A DNA stretch of 64,000 bases from JAYODW01 sp038116745. GTDB taxonomy: Bacteria > Pseudomonadota > Gammaproteobacteria > Ga0077536. Every line of letters begins with the position of its first letter. Positions within the stretch are counted from its first letter, which is position 1. The notes beneath the pieces were generated by a model. It was not told the DNA's origin. It was given only the letters and a program-made list of their open reading frames with translations, and did not search any database. Of the stretch, positions 53,307-62,374 are shown in pieces. Position numbers and translations under genes: made by a program. The stretch lies in the NCBI GenBank assembly GCA_038116745.1, contig JAYODW010000012.1, forward strand, positions 41,283 to 105,282. Direction: 5' to 3'.

Positions 53307-54452
53307 TCAGTCTTGCGACGGGGGGCTCAGCACAACCTCTTCTGGCGTGACCGGCTGCCCTGGCCGCGCCCGCATCAGGCCCACGATGATCACCCTGTCC
53401 TCGGGTGTCAATCCGCTGACGATATTGCGGAATTCACCCAGCATGCTGCCCAGCGTCACCTCGCGAGGTTGCACAATATTGTCCGGGCCAACGACCAGCA
53501 CGATCTTCGTCGCCTGATCAGCAGTCAGCGCCTCCTCCGGCACAAAAAGTGCATTCTCACGCTCCGCGACGAACAGCCGCGCGCGGGCGAACATACCGGG
53601 CAAAAGCACATGATCCGGATTTGCAAAGGTTGCGCGTCCGCGCATGGTCCCCGTGTCGGCATCGAGCTCGTTATCGACGAACGTCATCTGCCCCTTGTGC
53701 ACCCAGTCCCCTTCATCACTCAGCCGCGCCTCGACGGGATTGGCTACCTGCCGGGAAGAGGTGCGGGTGCCAGCAGCATCCAGTCGGGTATAGCGCAGCC
53801 ACTCGGATTCAGAGCCTTCTATCTCGAGTTCGATCGGATCGAGCGACACGATAGTGGTGAGCAGCGTGGAATCCGCGCTGCCGCCGGAAATGAGGTTACC
53901 GACGTCGACGCGGATGTCGGAGACCACACCCGGCATCGGCGCACGCACTTCGGTAAAGCCAAGATCAAGCTCAGCCGTGCGGAGCGCCGCTCTGGCAGCG
54001 TCGACCTCAGCCTGGGCCGCATCACGCCGCGCCCGTCGCTCTTCCAGGGTTTCGCGACTCATGGCCTTGGAGGACGCCAGTCGCTCACCGCGTTCAAGCT
54101 CCATTTGCGCTACGGAAAGCTCCGTGCTGACGCGTTTCAGTTCGGCGCTGGCGCGCGACACCTCCGCCGTGAATGGCCGCTGATCGATGACGAACAGCAG
54201 GGTATCAGCCGTCACCTCCTGCCCTTCGCGGAAATGCACCGACTGCAGGTAGCCGGACACGCGAGCACGCACCTCGACGCGCTTCTGCGCCACCATACGC
54301 CCCGTGTATTCGTCCCATTCTGTAAACGAATGCACCAGTGGTCGGGCGACGGTTACTGCAGGCGCAGGCGGCTGCTGTGCTTGCGCGAGCCCAGTCAGCG
54401 CAATGAACATCGCCGTGCCTACCCATCCCTTGTAGCGCCGCGTCCAGACCAT
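53307..54452 (-). CDS. RND efflux periplasmic adaptor (AcrA type)
   Basis: 381 residues with an N-terminal signal (about 9-25), lipoyl halves around a helical hairpin (about 85-165), beta-barrel and membrane-proximal domain. Segments: RVSGYLQSVHFREGQEVTADTLLFVIDQRPF and TEVRAPMPGVVSDIRVDVGNLI. First gene of the three-gene adaptor-pump-channel operon, divergent from nothing close. A 6-bp inverted repeat (54512-54529) lies 60 bp upstream. Confidence 0.92.
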   Translation of the reverse strand: MVWTRRYKGWVGTAMFIALTGLAQAQQPPAPAVTVARPLVHSFTEWDEYTGRMVAQKRVEVRARVSGYLQSVHFREGQEVTADTLLFVIDQRPFTAEVSRASAELKRVSTELSVAQMELERGERLASSKAMSRETLEERRARRDAAQAEVDAARAALRTAELDLGFTEVRAPMPGVVSDIRVDVGNLISGGSADSTLLTTIVSLDPIELEIEGSESEWLRYTRLDAAGTRTSSRQVANPVEARLSDEGDWVHKGQMTFVDNELDADTGTMRGRATFANPDHVLLPGMFARARLFVAERENALFVPEEALTADQATKIVLVVGPDNIVQPREVTLGSMLGEFRNIVSGLTPEDRVIIVGLMRARPGQPVTPEEVVLSPPSQD

Positions 54453-54511
54453 GGAAGAACCTGATGCTTGTGAGTTAACTGTGGAATTATCGCATAGCCG
54501 CTACCGCACGG

Positions 54512-54529
54512 CTCTGCAATAACGCAGAG
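54512..54529. promoter_or_regulatory. Inverted repeat upstream of the HAE1 pump operon
   Basis: CTCTGC (54512-54517), six-base spacer, GCAGAG (54524-54529). It is placed where a TetR-type repressor site would lie, but no regulator gene is next to it and no T tract follows, so operator is a guess. Confidence 0.25.
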
Positions 54530-54731
54530 TCCCCGACTTACAGCGGGTGCCGCACGAGCAGCGCCCCGAACGTATGGAGTGCCATTGCCGGCAGTGCCAA
54601 ATCCTGTTTACCGGCGATGTTTATGACACGCAGGCAGTCGGACGTTGTGCTCTCCCGCGACATGCAGCCGCGATCCTGGGAACACGGACGGCGTCACGCA
54701 CCAGATGTCCTGTGCCTCCCACCGGCGCAGA

Positions 54732-55310
54732 TCAATATCCGGGCGGCGGCGGTGTTCCCGGAGGAGGATAGGCGCCGACGGGAGCACTTGGGCCCGGCGC
54801 GGGTGCGGCAGTCGGCGCCGGGGTCGCGTAAGCGGGCGCAGGCTGAGCCTGACGGGCGGCAGCCACACCTGCCGGCACCGGCACCTGATGCCCTCTGGCG
54901 TACATGCACTGAACATAAGCGGTGTCGTAGCGATCCTGAGTACGCGCTCCGGAGACCCCGTAGGCATCAGAGCCAGAGGCGGCACCGATAATCAGACCAC
55001 TGCCTGCCCCGATCGCAGCACCCGCAGCGGCGTCGCCCGACGCGGCGCCGAGCAGGGCACCCGCCGCGGCCCCGACCATGGTGCCGACCACAGCGCTATC
55101 GACCGCTCCCTTTTCTCCCGACTGTCGCGTAGACATCCCCGCCGCCTGCTGCGCATACACCTGGCAGTCCATGTCGTCGCGCTGGAACTGATCAAAATTC
55201 GCCCCGGAGCCGGGCAGCGCCATGACGCTGGGACCCGGAGGATAAGTCGCACACCCCCCGCTCAGCGAGGCGGCCAACAACACAACCATGCGTGCTTTAC
55301 TGCTTTTCAC
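54732..55310 (-). CDS. Glycine-zipper lipoprotein with Pro-rich tail
   Basis: About 192 residues from the GTG at 55308-55310, which has AGGAG 8 bases upstream; an ATG at 55289 is also possible. Lipobox LSGGC about 20 residues in, then CATYPPGPSVM, a Cys in DCQVYAQQ, a glycine-zipper region of alternating Gly/Ala (about 95-140), a second Cys in VQCMYARGH and a long Ala/Pro-rich tail. Proteins like this sit in the outer membrane; function unknown. It is the partner of the next small secreted gene 22 bp away on the same strand. Confidence 0.72.
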   Translation of the reverse strand: MKSSKARMVVLLAASLSGGCATYPPGPSVMALPGSGANFDQFQRDDMDCQVYAQQAAGMSTRQSGEKGAVDSAVVGTMVGAAAGALLGAASGDAAAGAAIGAGSGLIIGAASGSDAYGVSGARTQDRYDTAYVQCMYARGHQVPVPAGVAAARQAQPAPAYATPAPTAAPAPGPSAPVGAYPPPGTPPPPGY

Positions 55311-55332
55311 CTTGAGCTCTCCTGGGCTGTGC

Positions 55333-55731
55333 TCAGCGCTGGGTGGGTGGTGGTGCGACGGTGCGCGGGTCAACGCTGACCCAGGGCTGACTGCAGTTTT
55401 CGACATAGGGGTAATAGCCCGCGGGGTCTGTACAGTAGTACCAGGTCTGCGGTGCCGCCGCCGTCTGCGCGGGCGCAGCAGGAGAAGGTGCAGGCACGGG
55501 GTCGGGAGCGCGCTCTATGTAAACCGGGGGCTCGCGCTCGATGATCACGGTCCGCGGCTCATACCAGTACGGATAAGGGGCGTAACCCGGACCCCACCAC
55601 GGCCCGCCGCCGCCCATGTAAAAGCCAAATTGCGTGTGTGAGTGCCCTCTGCGCCCATGGGCGAACACGTCGCCGGCGCTGGCCGAAAGGACCATAAGGG
55701 CTATCAGTACCATCAAGCCTCTTCGGTTCAT
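55333..55731 (-). CDS. Small secreted Tyr/Pro-rich protein
   Basis: 132 residues from the ATG at 55729-55731 with GAGGAG upstream; a GTG one codon earlier is also in frame. Signal peptide (about 1-24), His/Gly/Trp-rich segment (GRRGHSHTQFGFYMGGGGPW), then a C-terminal domain WYYCTDPAGYYPYVENCSQPW, a motif of a family of unknown secreted proteins. Two Cys may pair. Same strand and close to the glycine-zipper lipoprotein, so an envelope-stress or surface role is possible. Confidence 0.72.
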   Translation of the reverse strand: MNRRGLMVLIALMVLSASAGDVFAHGRRGHSHTQFGFYMGGGGPWWGPGYAPYPYWYEPRTVIIEREPPVYIERAPDPVPAPSPAAPAQTAAAPQTWYYCTDPAGYYPYVENCSQPWVSVDPRTVAPPPTQR

Positions 55732-55903
55732 CACATTCTCCTCTGTGTCGCGGGGCGGTGGGGACAGGATTAAGACCCTCTTTGCGCACCCAAGTTTCGT
55801 GCTGGTCTGTCAGTGTGAACAGATTCTGCCCGAGCATGCTTAAACCGCAGCTGAACAAAACCCGCAACGTTTGATGCGAGGGTCGGGAACCGCGCCGTGG
55901 CGC

Positions 55904-57268
55904 TCATGCGGCGAGAGAGCCAGCGGTACGAGAGCCTCCGGCAATCACATACAGCGCCAGACCGAGCGCGGCCCAGAGTCCGCAGATCACCCATTCCTGC
56001 GGCCATACCAGCGCACTCGGACTCCAGGGCAGGTACAGCATTGCCATCACGCTGGTCATCACCAGAGCAGACCACCCGATAGAACGGCCATAGCGGACGC
56101 GATACGGCCGCTCCAGGTCAGGCTCGACCCGCCGCAGGCGCAGAAAACTGGCCGCGACACACGCGTAGGCCACCACAACTCCCACACTGCCGGCATCGAC
56201 CAGCCACACCAGGACAGGTCGTCCGAACCATGGTGCGGCGCACGAAATCACCAGCAGAGCAACCAGCGCGCGTGCGGGCGCGTGGCTCCCAGGATGTTCC
56301 TGCCCCAGCCAGGCGGGTAGCTGCCCTGCGCGCGCCAGCACATAAACCAGACGGCTGCCCCCAACCAGAAAGGCGTTCCAGGTGGTCAGGATCCCGGCGA
56401 TACCACCACACACCATGAAACGGCCCGCGCCTTCCCAGTTCCAGGCAACAACGGCGGCGCGTGCGGTCGCAAGCTCCGCCTCGGTCCGGCCCCGATCATC
56501 CAGCACCCAGCCGACCAGCAGAACCATAGCCGCGTACCAGACGACGGCTGCAACCACCGAAACGACGACCAGCCGGCCGATCTTCTGCGCTGGAAGATCA
56601 ATTTCCTCAGCGGCCTGCGGGATAACGTCAAAGCCGACAAACATGAGCGGCACCATCACGACAACGCCGGCCACCCCGATCGCACCATCCGTGAACCAGG
56701 GATCCAGGTTCTGCGCCCCGCCGGTACCGACTGCGCCGCTTGCGAGCAGCAGGCCGGATGCCACAATCAGGAACGTCACCCATCCCTGGATCCCGGCCGC
56801 ACTGGCAATCCCGCGCAGGTTGATCAGGGTCAAACCGATAGCCGCTGCGATACCGATGGCAAGATGACTGGCGTAGACGGTACTTTCGCCGACCTGCCAC
56901 AAAGGCCATTGCGCCAGATCCGGAAACAGGTAGGTCAGCGCGATCGGCAAAGCGACAACCTCGAAGGCCACCACGGAACCGTAGCCCAGCAACAGCGCCC
57001 AGGTGCAGGTGAAGGCGAACCCGGGACCCAGCGCTCGTGCCACCCACACATGCTCACCGCCCAGCTGCGGCAGCGCGCTGGCCAGTTCCGCATAGGTCAG
57101 AGCGATCAGCGTCATCGCGACACCCGCTCCAACGAAAGCGAGCGCTGCGCCCAGCGTGCCCGCACGCCCTATCCAGTTCCCGGTCAGAAGGACCCAGCTC
57201 CAGCCAATCATCGCGCCGAACGCGAGCGCCAGAACGTGTCGTTGTTTGAGAACCCGGACCAGCTGCAT
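55904..57268 (-). CDS. APC-superfamily amino-acid permease
   Basis: 454 residues, about 12 helices. Start RHVLALAFGAMIGWSWVLLTG with the unwound helix-1 motif, then GGEHVWVARALGPGFAFTCTWALLLGYG, VPLMFVGFDVIPQAAEEID and a C-terminal pair of helices. The family imports amino acids or polyamines with protons or by exchange; substrate unknown. It lies 45 bp after metY on the same strand. Confidence 0.87.
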   Translation of the reverse strand: MQLVRVLKQRHVLALAFGAMIGWSWVLLTGNWIGRAGTLGAALAFVGAGVAMTLIALTYAELASALPQLGGEHVWVARALGPGFAFTCTWALLLGYGSVVAFEVVALPIALTYLFPDLAQWPLWQVGESTVYASHLAIGIAAAIGLTLINLRGIASAAGIQGWVTFLIVASGLLLASGAVGTGGAQNLDPWFTDGAIGVAGVVVMVPLMFVGFDVIPQAAEEIDLPAQKIGRLVVVSVVAAVVWYAAMVLLVGWVLDDRGRTEAELATARAAVVAWNWEGAGRFMVCGGIAGILTTWNAFLVGGSRLVYVLARAGQLPAWLGQEHPGSHAPARALVALLVISCAAPWFGRPVLVWLVDAGSVGVVVAYACVAASFLRLRRVEPDLERPYRVRYGRSIGWSALVMTSVMAMLYLPWSPSALVWPQEWVICGLWAALGLALYVIAGGSRTAGSLAA

Positions 57269-57313
57269 CCGTTGACCTGAGCGCGCCGCGTCCTGTTGAC
57301 GAGAAGGCCTGGC

Positions 57314-58597
57314 TCAGGCCTGCGAGCGGGACAAGGCCTGGTCAAGATCCCACAGGATGTCGTCCAGCGTTTCGAGTCCGACCGAGAGGCGGATCATGTC
57401 CGGCGCCACGCCCGCTGCTTTCTGCTGCTCCTCGCTCATCTGCCGATGCGTTGTCGATGCCGGGTGGATAACCAGTGATTTGGCGTCACCCACATTAGCC
57501 AGGTGACTCAGGAACTGAACGCTTTCGATAAACCGCGCTCCCGCTTCGCGTCCTCCCCGGATCCCGAAACTCAGGATCGCGCTCGCGCCCCGCGGCGTGT
57601 ATTTCTGCGCGAGCTCGTAGTAGCGATCGCCTCTCAGCCCCGGGTAACGGACCCATTCCACCAGGGGGTGCTGCTGCAGGAACTCTGCGACCGCCAGAGC
57701 GTTCTCACAGTGCCGGTCCATGCGGACATGCAGCGTTTCGATCCCCTGCAGCAGCATGAAGCTGTTGAACGGGCTCAGCGCCGGCCCCAGCACGCGGAGC
57801 TGCTCGAGTCGCGCCCGCATTGAATAGCCGAAGTCGCCGAATGTCTCGTAGAAACGCACGCCGTGATAGCCCGCGGAGGGCTCGGTCATGCCGGGGAATT
57901 TACCGTTATTCCATGGAAAACGGCCGGATTCGACGATCACACCGCCGATGGTCGTACCGTGCCCGCCGAGAAATTTAGTCGCAGAGTGCACGACGATATC
58001 CGCACCCCAGTCAAACGGTCGACACAGATAAGGCGTCGGAAACGTGTTGTCCACCATCAGAGGGATATCCGCAGCATGCGCAACATCAGCGACCGCCGCG
58101 ATATCCAGCACGTTTATCACCGGGTTGCCGATGGTTTCGGCATACACCACCTTGGTGTTGGGTTGGATCGCAGCCGCGAACGCGTCGGGGTCATCCGCAT
58201 CGACCAGAGTCGATTCGATGCCGAAGCGTTTGAAATTGAAGTCGAGCAGCGAATGCGTGCCGCCATAAAGGGTCCGCGCCGCGACGACGTGATCGCCCTG
58301 CTCCAGCAGCGTCACCAGCGCAATCATGGAGGCCGCCATCCCGGAGCTGACCGCGAGACCGGCGCGCCCGTTTTCGAGCGCGGCCATGCGCTCTTCAAAT
58401 ACGGCGGTGGTCGGATTACTCAGCCGCGTGTAGATGTTGCCGAAAGTCTGCAGGTTGAACAGGCTCGCGGCGTGATCCGAGTTGTCAAACACGTACGAGG
58501 AGGTCTGGTAAATCGGAGTAGCACGAGAGGCCGTTGCCGGGTCGGGCAACTGACCCGCGTGCAGGCAGAGGGTTTCAAAGCCGAATTCGCGGTCCAT
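57314..58597 (-). CDS. metY: O-acetylhomoserine sulfhydrylase family PLP enzyme
   Basis: 427 residues, the family length. Makes homocysteine from O-acetylhomoserine and sulfide, or methionine from methanethiol. Features: FETLCLHAGQLPDPAT, YTRLSNPTTAVFEERMAALENG, PLP Lys in HSATKFLGGHGTTIGG, and RLSVGLETLDDILWDLDQAL. Members can use methanethiol as thiol, which is of interest beside an mtoX elsewhere in the window, but this is only a family property. MetZ or other Cys/Met-metabolism PLP enzymes are less likely by the long mid-insert. Confidence 0.92.
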   Translation of the reverse strand: MDREFGFETLCLHAGQLPDPATASRATPIYQTSSYVFDNSDHAASLFNLQTFGNIYTRLSNPTTAVFEERMAALENGRAGLAVSSGMAASMIALVTLLEQGDHVVAARTLYGGTHSLLDFNFKRFGIESTLVDADDPDAFAAAIQPNTKVVYAETIGNPVINVLDIAAVADVAHAADIPLMVDNTFPTPYLCRPFDWGADIVVHSATKFLGGHGTTIGGVIVESGRFPWNNGKFPGMTEPSAGYHGVRFYETFGDFGYSMRARLEQLRVLGPALSPFNSFMLLQGIETLHVRMDRHCENALAVAEFLQQHPLVEWVRYPGLRGDRYYELAQKYTPRGASAILSFGIRGGREAGARFIESVQFLSHLANVGDAKSLVIHPASTTHRQMSEEQQKAAGVAPDMIRLSVGLETLDDILWDLDQALSRSQA

Positions 58598-58677
58598 GGT
58601 CGTCTTTCAATCCTCCGCGCCTGCACAGTCCGCGCCGAGGCAGCATCCCTCGGTTGCGGCAGGCTGCAGACGCCGGC

Positions 58678-59166
58678 TTAGTTATGAATCGTTTTGTTTC
58701 GCCTGGACGAAATCACGCGTGTATTCACGCCGACAAAATTCAAGCCACCGAAAAGCCGCGCGTGTTCAATCTTGATACACCGGTCCATGATGACCTGCAT
58801 ACCCGCCGCGTGGGCGCTCTGCGCGACTTCGAGGTTGATCACGCCCAGCTGCAGCCACAGGCAGGACGCACCGCACGCGATCGCCTGCTCAAGAATCGGC
58901 GGCAGATCGGCCGCCTTACGAAAACAGTCGACAACATCAATACGCTCGGGCACCGACTGCAGGTCCGGATAGCAGCGCTCGCCGAGCACCTCCTCATACA
59001 TCGGATTGACGGGGATCACCCGATATCCGTGCTCCTGCAGATACTTGGCCGCAAAGTTGCTCGGCCGGTGCCAGTTCTCAGACAAACCGACTACGGCGAT
59101 CGTGCGTGCCTCGTCCAATATGCGACGCAGCTGAGGAATATCACCCTTGAACTCAGCGGCGTTCAC
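58678..59166 (-). CDS. CoA-binding domain protein
   Basis: 162 residues, single Rossmann CoA_binding domain of the YccU type: TIAVVGLSENWHRPSNFAAKYLQEHGYRVIPVNP, CYPDLQSVPERIDVVDCFR, and ACGASCLWLQLGVIN with MDRCIKIEH. Function in the cell is unknown. Its start overlaps the stop of the FMN hydroxy-acid enzyme by 14 bp, so the two are probably co-translated. Confidence 0.88.
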   Translation of the reverse strand: MNAAEFKGDIPQLRRILDEARTIAVVGLSENWHRPSNFAAKYLQEHGYRVIPVNPMYEEVLGERCYPDLQSVPERIDVVDCFRKAADLPPILEQAIACGASCLWLQLGVINLEVAQSAHAAGMQVIMDRCIKIEHARLFGGLNFVGVNTRVISSRRNKTIHN

Positions 59167-60349
59167 GAACGTGCTCCGGACCGATCTCGCTCACTCGTGT
59201 CACACCCAGCAGGGCCATGTCGCGCTCGACCTCCGAGCGCAGAATCTGCAGCGCTCTGGCGACGCCGGCCCGTCCCCCGGCCCCCAGCCCGAACAGATAA
59301 GGACGTCCGACCATACACGCCTGCGCCCCGAGAGCCAGTGCTTTCAGCACGTCGGTCCCCCGCCTGACGCCGCCATCAAGAATGACCTCGACGCGGTCGC
59401 CCACCGCGGCTTTCACCTCGGCCAGAAGGCTGATGGGCGATGCCGCCTGATCCAGCTGACGCCCACCGTGGTTCGAGAGAATGATCGATGTGGCGCCGAT
59501 ATCCGCCGCCCGGATGGCATCTTCCACACACCCGATGCCCTTGATCGCAAACGGCCCCTGCCATTGCTCGATCATCCACGCGGCAGCGTCCCAGTCGACC
59601 GACGGATCGAACTGCTCGGCGAGATAATTGACGAAGGTGGTCATTTCACGTCCATCCTTCGGCGTCTTGTGTACAACATTGGCCAGCTCGAAACCCGGCG
59701 AGTTGACGTATTTCAACGACCACAGCGGATGCAGGCAGAAATCGAACCAGGTGGCGAGCGAAAAGCGCGGCGGCAGCGCCATACCCGTATAGAGATCGCG
59801 TTCGCGGTTACCGGCGACCGGCAGGTCAATGGTGAGGCACAGCGCGTGATAGCGCGCGGCCCGGCAGCGCTCGACGAATTCACTGACGAGTTCCCGGTCG
59901 CGGAATACGTAGATCTGGAACCACTTGGTACCCGCGCAGACTTCGGCCACCTGCTCAATGGAATACGTGCTGACCGTCGACAGCGAGTACACCGTCCCGG
60001 CCTCTGCCGCAGCGGCGGCCACCGCCAGCTCGCCATCATTGTTGAACAGCCGCGACATCCCGGTCGGCGCTAGCACCACGGGAAAATCGATCGGCGCTCC
60101 CATGACGGTAGTCGAAGTGTCGATGTTGCTGACGTCAACCAGGTAGCGCGGCAGCAGCTCATAGCGGCTGAAGTCGGCATTGTTCCGCGCCATCGTGACT
60201 TCGTCTTCCGCAGCGCCGTCCAGGTAGTGAAACATGGGTTTCGGCACGCGGAGACGGGCGAACTTCCGCAGGTCACGCAGGTTATGGCTGCGTTTCAGGC
60301 ACCAGGCGTTAACGAGCTCATCCAGGCGGGAAAGCAGCGGCGGCACCAT
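59153..60349 (-). CDS. FMN-dependent alpha-hydroxy-acid dehydrogenase (lactate dehydrogenase/oxidase family)
   Basis: 398 residues. Oxidises an L-2-hydroxy acid such as lactate, glycolate or mandelate. Family marks: FHYLDGAAEDEVTMARN, VLAPTGMSRLFNNDGELAVA, FQIYVFRDRELV, the active His in LSNHGGRQLDQAAS with VILDGGVRRGTDVLKALALGA. Membrane-linked or soluble form cannot be told apart. It overlaps the CoA-binding gene. Confidence 0.92.
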   Translation of the reverse strand: MVPPLLSRLDELVNAWCLKRSHNLRDLRKFARLRVPKPMFHYLDGAAEDEVTMARNNADFSRYELLPRYLVDVSNIDTSTTVMGAPIDFPVVLAPTGMSRLFNNDGELAVAAAAAEAGTVYSLSTVSTYSIEQVAEVCAGTKWFQIYVFRDRELVSEFVERCRAARYHALCLTIDLPVAGNRERDLYTGMALPPRFSLATWFDFCLHPLWSLKYVNSPGFELANVVHKTPKDGREMTTFVNYLAEQFDPSVDWDAAAWMIEQWQGPFAIKGIGCVEDAIRAADIGATSIILSNHGGRQLDQAASPISLLAEVKAAVGDRVEVILDGGVRRGTDVLKALALGAQACMVGRPYLFGLGAGGRAGVARALQILRSEVERDMALLGVTRVSEIGPEHVRERR

Positions 60350-60451
60350 GGCTATACCTCGAGAGGGAAACGGGCACGAACCTTAGCAGAGGACCCGCCC
60401 GACGGGGAGCGAGTGCCGCTCAGAACGCGGCTTCCCCCGTCGTCAGAGCCT

Positions 60452-62239
60452 TCAGCTGAACAGCGCCGTGCTCAGTCCGGCGACACAGGCAGCGCCGTCG
60501 GTTATCGACGCGCGCAGTGCGCCTGTGCGGGGCAGCATCTGCCGTGCGTAGAACTCTGCCGTGATCAGCTTGTGCGCATAAAACTCTTCGTCGAGCTGCC
60601 GCGGCTGTTCACTGTCGACACATATCCGCGCCGCATCGGCCATCATCCAGCCTCCACAGACCCGACCGCAGAGCTCAAGGTACTGCACCGCAGCCGCCGC
60701 ACTGATCAGGGGTTCCGCCGCGGTATCGAGCAGCCATTGGGTTGTCTGCTCAAGGTCTTCCAGCGCGGTCGCACAAGCGTCGCGCACGACAGCAGCGGCC
60801 CCGCCCTGCCCGGACAAGGCATTCAGCGACGCGTGCATATCATCGAACAGCTCGCGCATGGCCACGCCACCGTCGCGCAGCATCTTCCGACCAATCAGAT
60901 CACCGGCCTGGATCCCGGTTGTGCCCTCGTAGATCGGCGTGATCCGCGCGTCGCGGAGGTACTGCGCCGCGCCGGTTTCCTCGATAAAACCCATCCCGCC
61001 ATGTACCTGCACGCCCAGCGAGGTGATCTCCTGCGCTGTTTCTGTGCACCAGCCTTTAACAATCGGGGTAAGCAAGTCTCCGCGGCGGGTCGCCCGCGCG
61101 CGCTCAGCCTCGTCGGCATGCCGCTCTGCAGCGTCGAAGGCGAAGGCACATACATAAGTCAGCGCCCGCATGGCCTCAATCTGGGATTTCATGGTCATGA
61201 GCATCCGCTTCACGTCGGGATGCTCGATGATGGTTGCCCCCTCGGCGGCGGCGCCCGGTGGTCGGCCCTGCACTCTTTGCATCGCATGCTGCACCGCGTG
61301 CTGGTAAGACGCCTCGCTGATGGCCACACCCTCTCGTCCGACCGCATGGCGTGCTGCGTTCATCATCGTGAACATATGCATCAGACCGCGGTTTTCCTCG
61401 CCCACCAGGTAGCCCACGGCGCCGCCCTGATCGCCGTAAGACATCACTGCCGTGGGGCTCGCGTGGATCCCGAGCTTGTGTTCGAGCGAGATACAGCGCA
61501 GGTCGTTGCGCGCGCCCAGGCTGCCGTCTTCGTTCACTAAAAACTTGGGCACCACGAACAGCGATATGCCCCGCGTGCCAGCCGGTGCATCCGGCAGCCG
61601 GGCCAGCACCAGATGGATGATGTTTTCAGCCAGGTCGTGCTCACCGTAGGTGATGTAAATCTTCTGACCCGAGATCAGAAAATGGTCTCCATGCGGCTCT
61701 GCACGCGTCCTCACGCCGCTCAGATCCGAGCCCGCCTGTGGCTCGGTGAGATTCATCGTGCCGGTCCAGCGTCCGGACACGAGCGGTTCCAGATAGCGCT
61801 CGCGCAGGGCGCTGCTGCCGTGCTGCGCGATGGCTTCGATCGCGCCGTTGGTCAACAAGGGACACAGGCCAAAGGCCATGTTGGCGGCGTCCCACATCTC
61901 GCTGACCGCCGTGGCAACCAGCTTGGGCAGGCCTTGACCGCCGTACTCGGGGTCCATGGCAAGCGCAGCCCAGCCGTTCTCGCAGAACGCAGCGTAGGCG
62001 TCGCGCCAGCCTGCAGGCGTGATCACCTCATCGCCTTCCAGGCGGCAACCTTCGACATCCCCAACGCGGTTGAGTGGCGCCAGCACACCACCCGCCATTT
62101 TGGCGGCCTCCTCGAGCACCGCATCGACCAGATCTGCGGAAGCATCGCTACCGCCGTTCAATGCCGCTATGGCGGGGTAACCGATCTGGTCACCGATGAT
62201 GAAGCGCATATCGCGCACCGGGGCCGCGTAATCCGCCAT
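60452..62239 (-). CDS. Acyl-CoA dehydrogenase (FadE-like)
   Basis: 595 residues, the long type. Start MADYAAPVRDMRFIIGDQIG is typical of proteobacterial long-form FadE. Mid part: GTMNLTEPQAGSDLSGVRT (FAD/acyl site), FLISGQKIYITYGEHDLAEN; C-terminal catalytic region GVQVHGGMGFIEETGAAQYLRDARI with IYEGTTGIQAGDLIGRKM. First step of beta-oxidation; chain length not readable. Stands alone in its unit. Confidence 0.93.
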   Translation of the reverse strand: MADYAAPVRDMRFIIGDQIGYPAIAALNGGSDASADLVDAVLEEAAKMAGGVLAPLNRVGDVEGCRLEGDEVITPAGWRDAYAAFCENGWAALAMDPEYGGQGLPKLVATAVSEMWDAANMAFGLCPLLTNGAIEAIAQHGSSALRERYLEPLVSGRWTGTMNLTEPQAGSDLSGVRTRAEPHGDHFLISGQKIYITYGEHDLAENIIHLVLARLPDAPAGTRGISLFVVPKFLVNEDGSLGARNDLRCISLEHKLGIHASPTAVMSYGDQGGAVGYLVGEENRGLMHMFTMMNAARHAVGREGVAISEASYQHAVQHAMQRVQGRPPGAAAEGATIIEHPDVKRMLMTMKSQIEAMRALTYVCAFAFDAAERHADEAERARATRRGDLLTPIVKGWCTETAQEITSLGVQVHGGMGFIEETGAAQYLRDARITPIYEGTTGIQAGDLIGRKMLRDGGVAMRELFDDMHASLNALSGQGGAAAVVRDACATALEDLEQTTQWLLDTAAEPLISAAAAVQYLELCGRVCGGWMMADAARICVDSEQPRQLDEEFYAHKLITAEFYARQMLPRTGALRASITDGAACVAGLSTALFS

Positions 62240-62374
62240 TACCTATCTCCGGAAAGTCTGGCTAAAAAGCTATTGTCGCAAGGCCGTGGCCGCGCCGCGA
62301 GGCGTCGTCGGATGCAGCAAAGCGTGTTTCGCGAACAGGCAGCAGGATGTTCCCGCCACGCCGTCCGCCGTCAA

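Noticed and set aside
54547..54771. Short Cys-rich frame between the pump operon and glycine-zipper gene
   Set aside because: No ribosome-binding site, ends inside the opposite-strand gene, and the Cys cluster (ECHCRQCQ) is not enough to support a gene.
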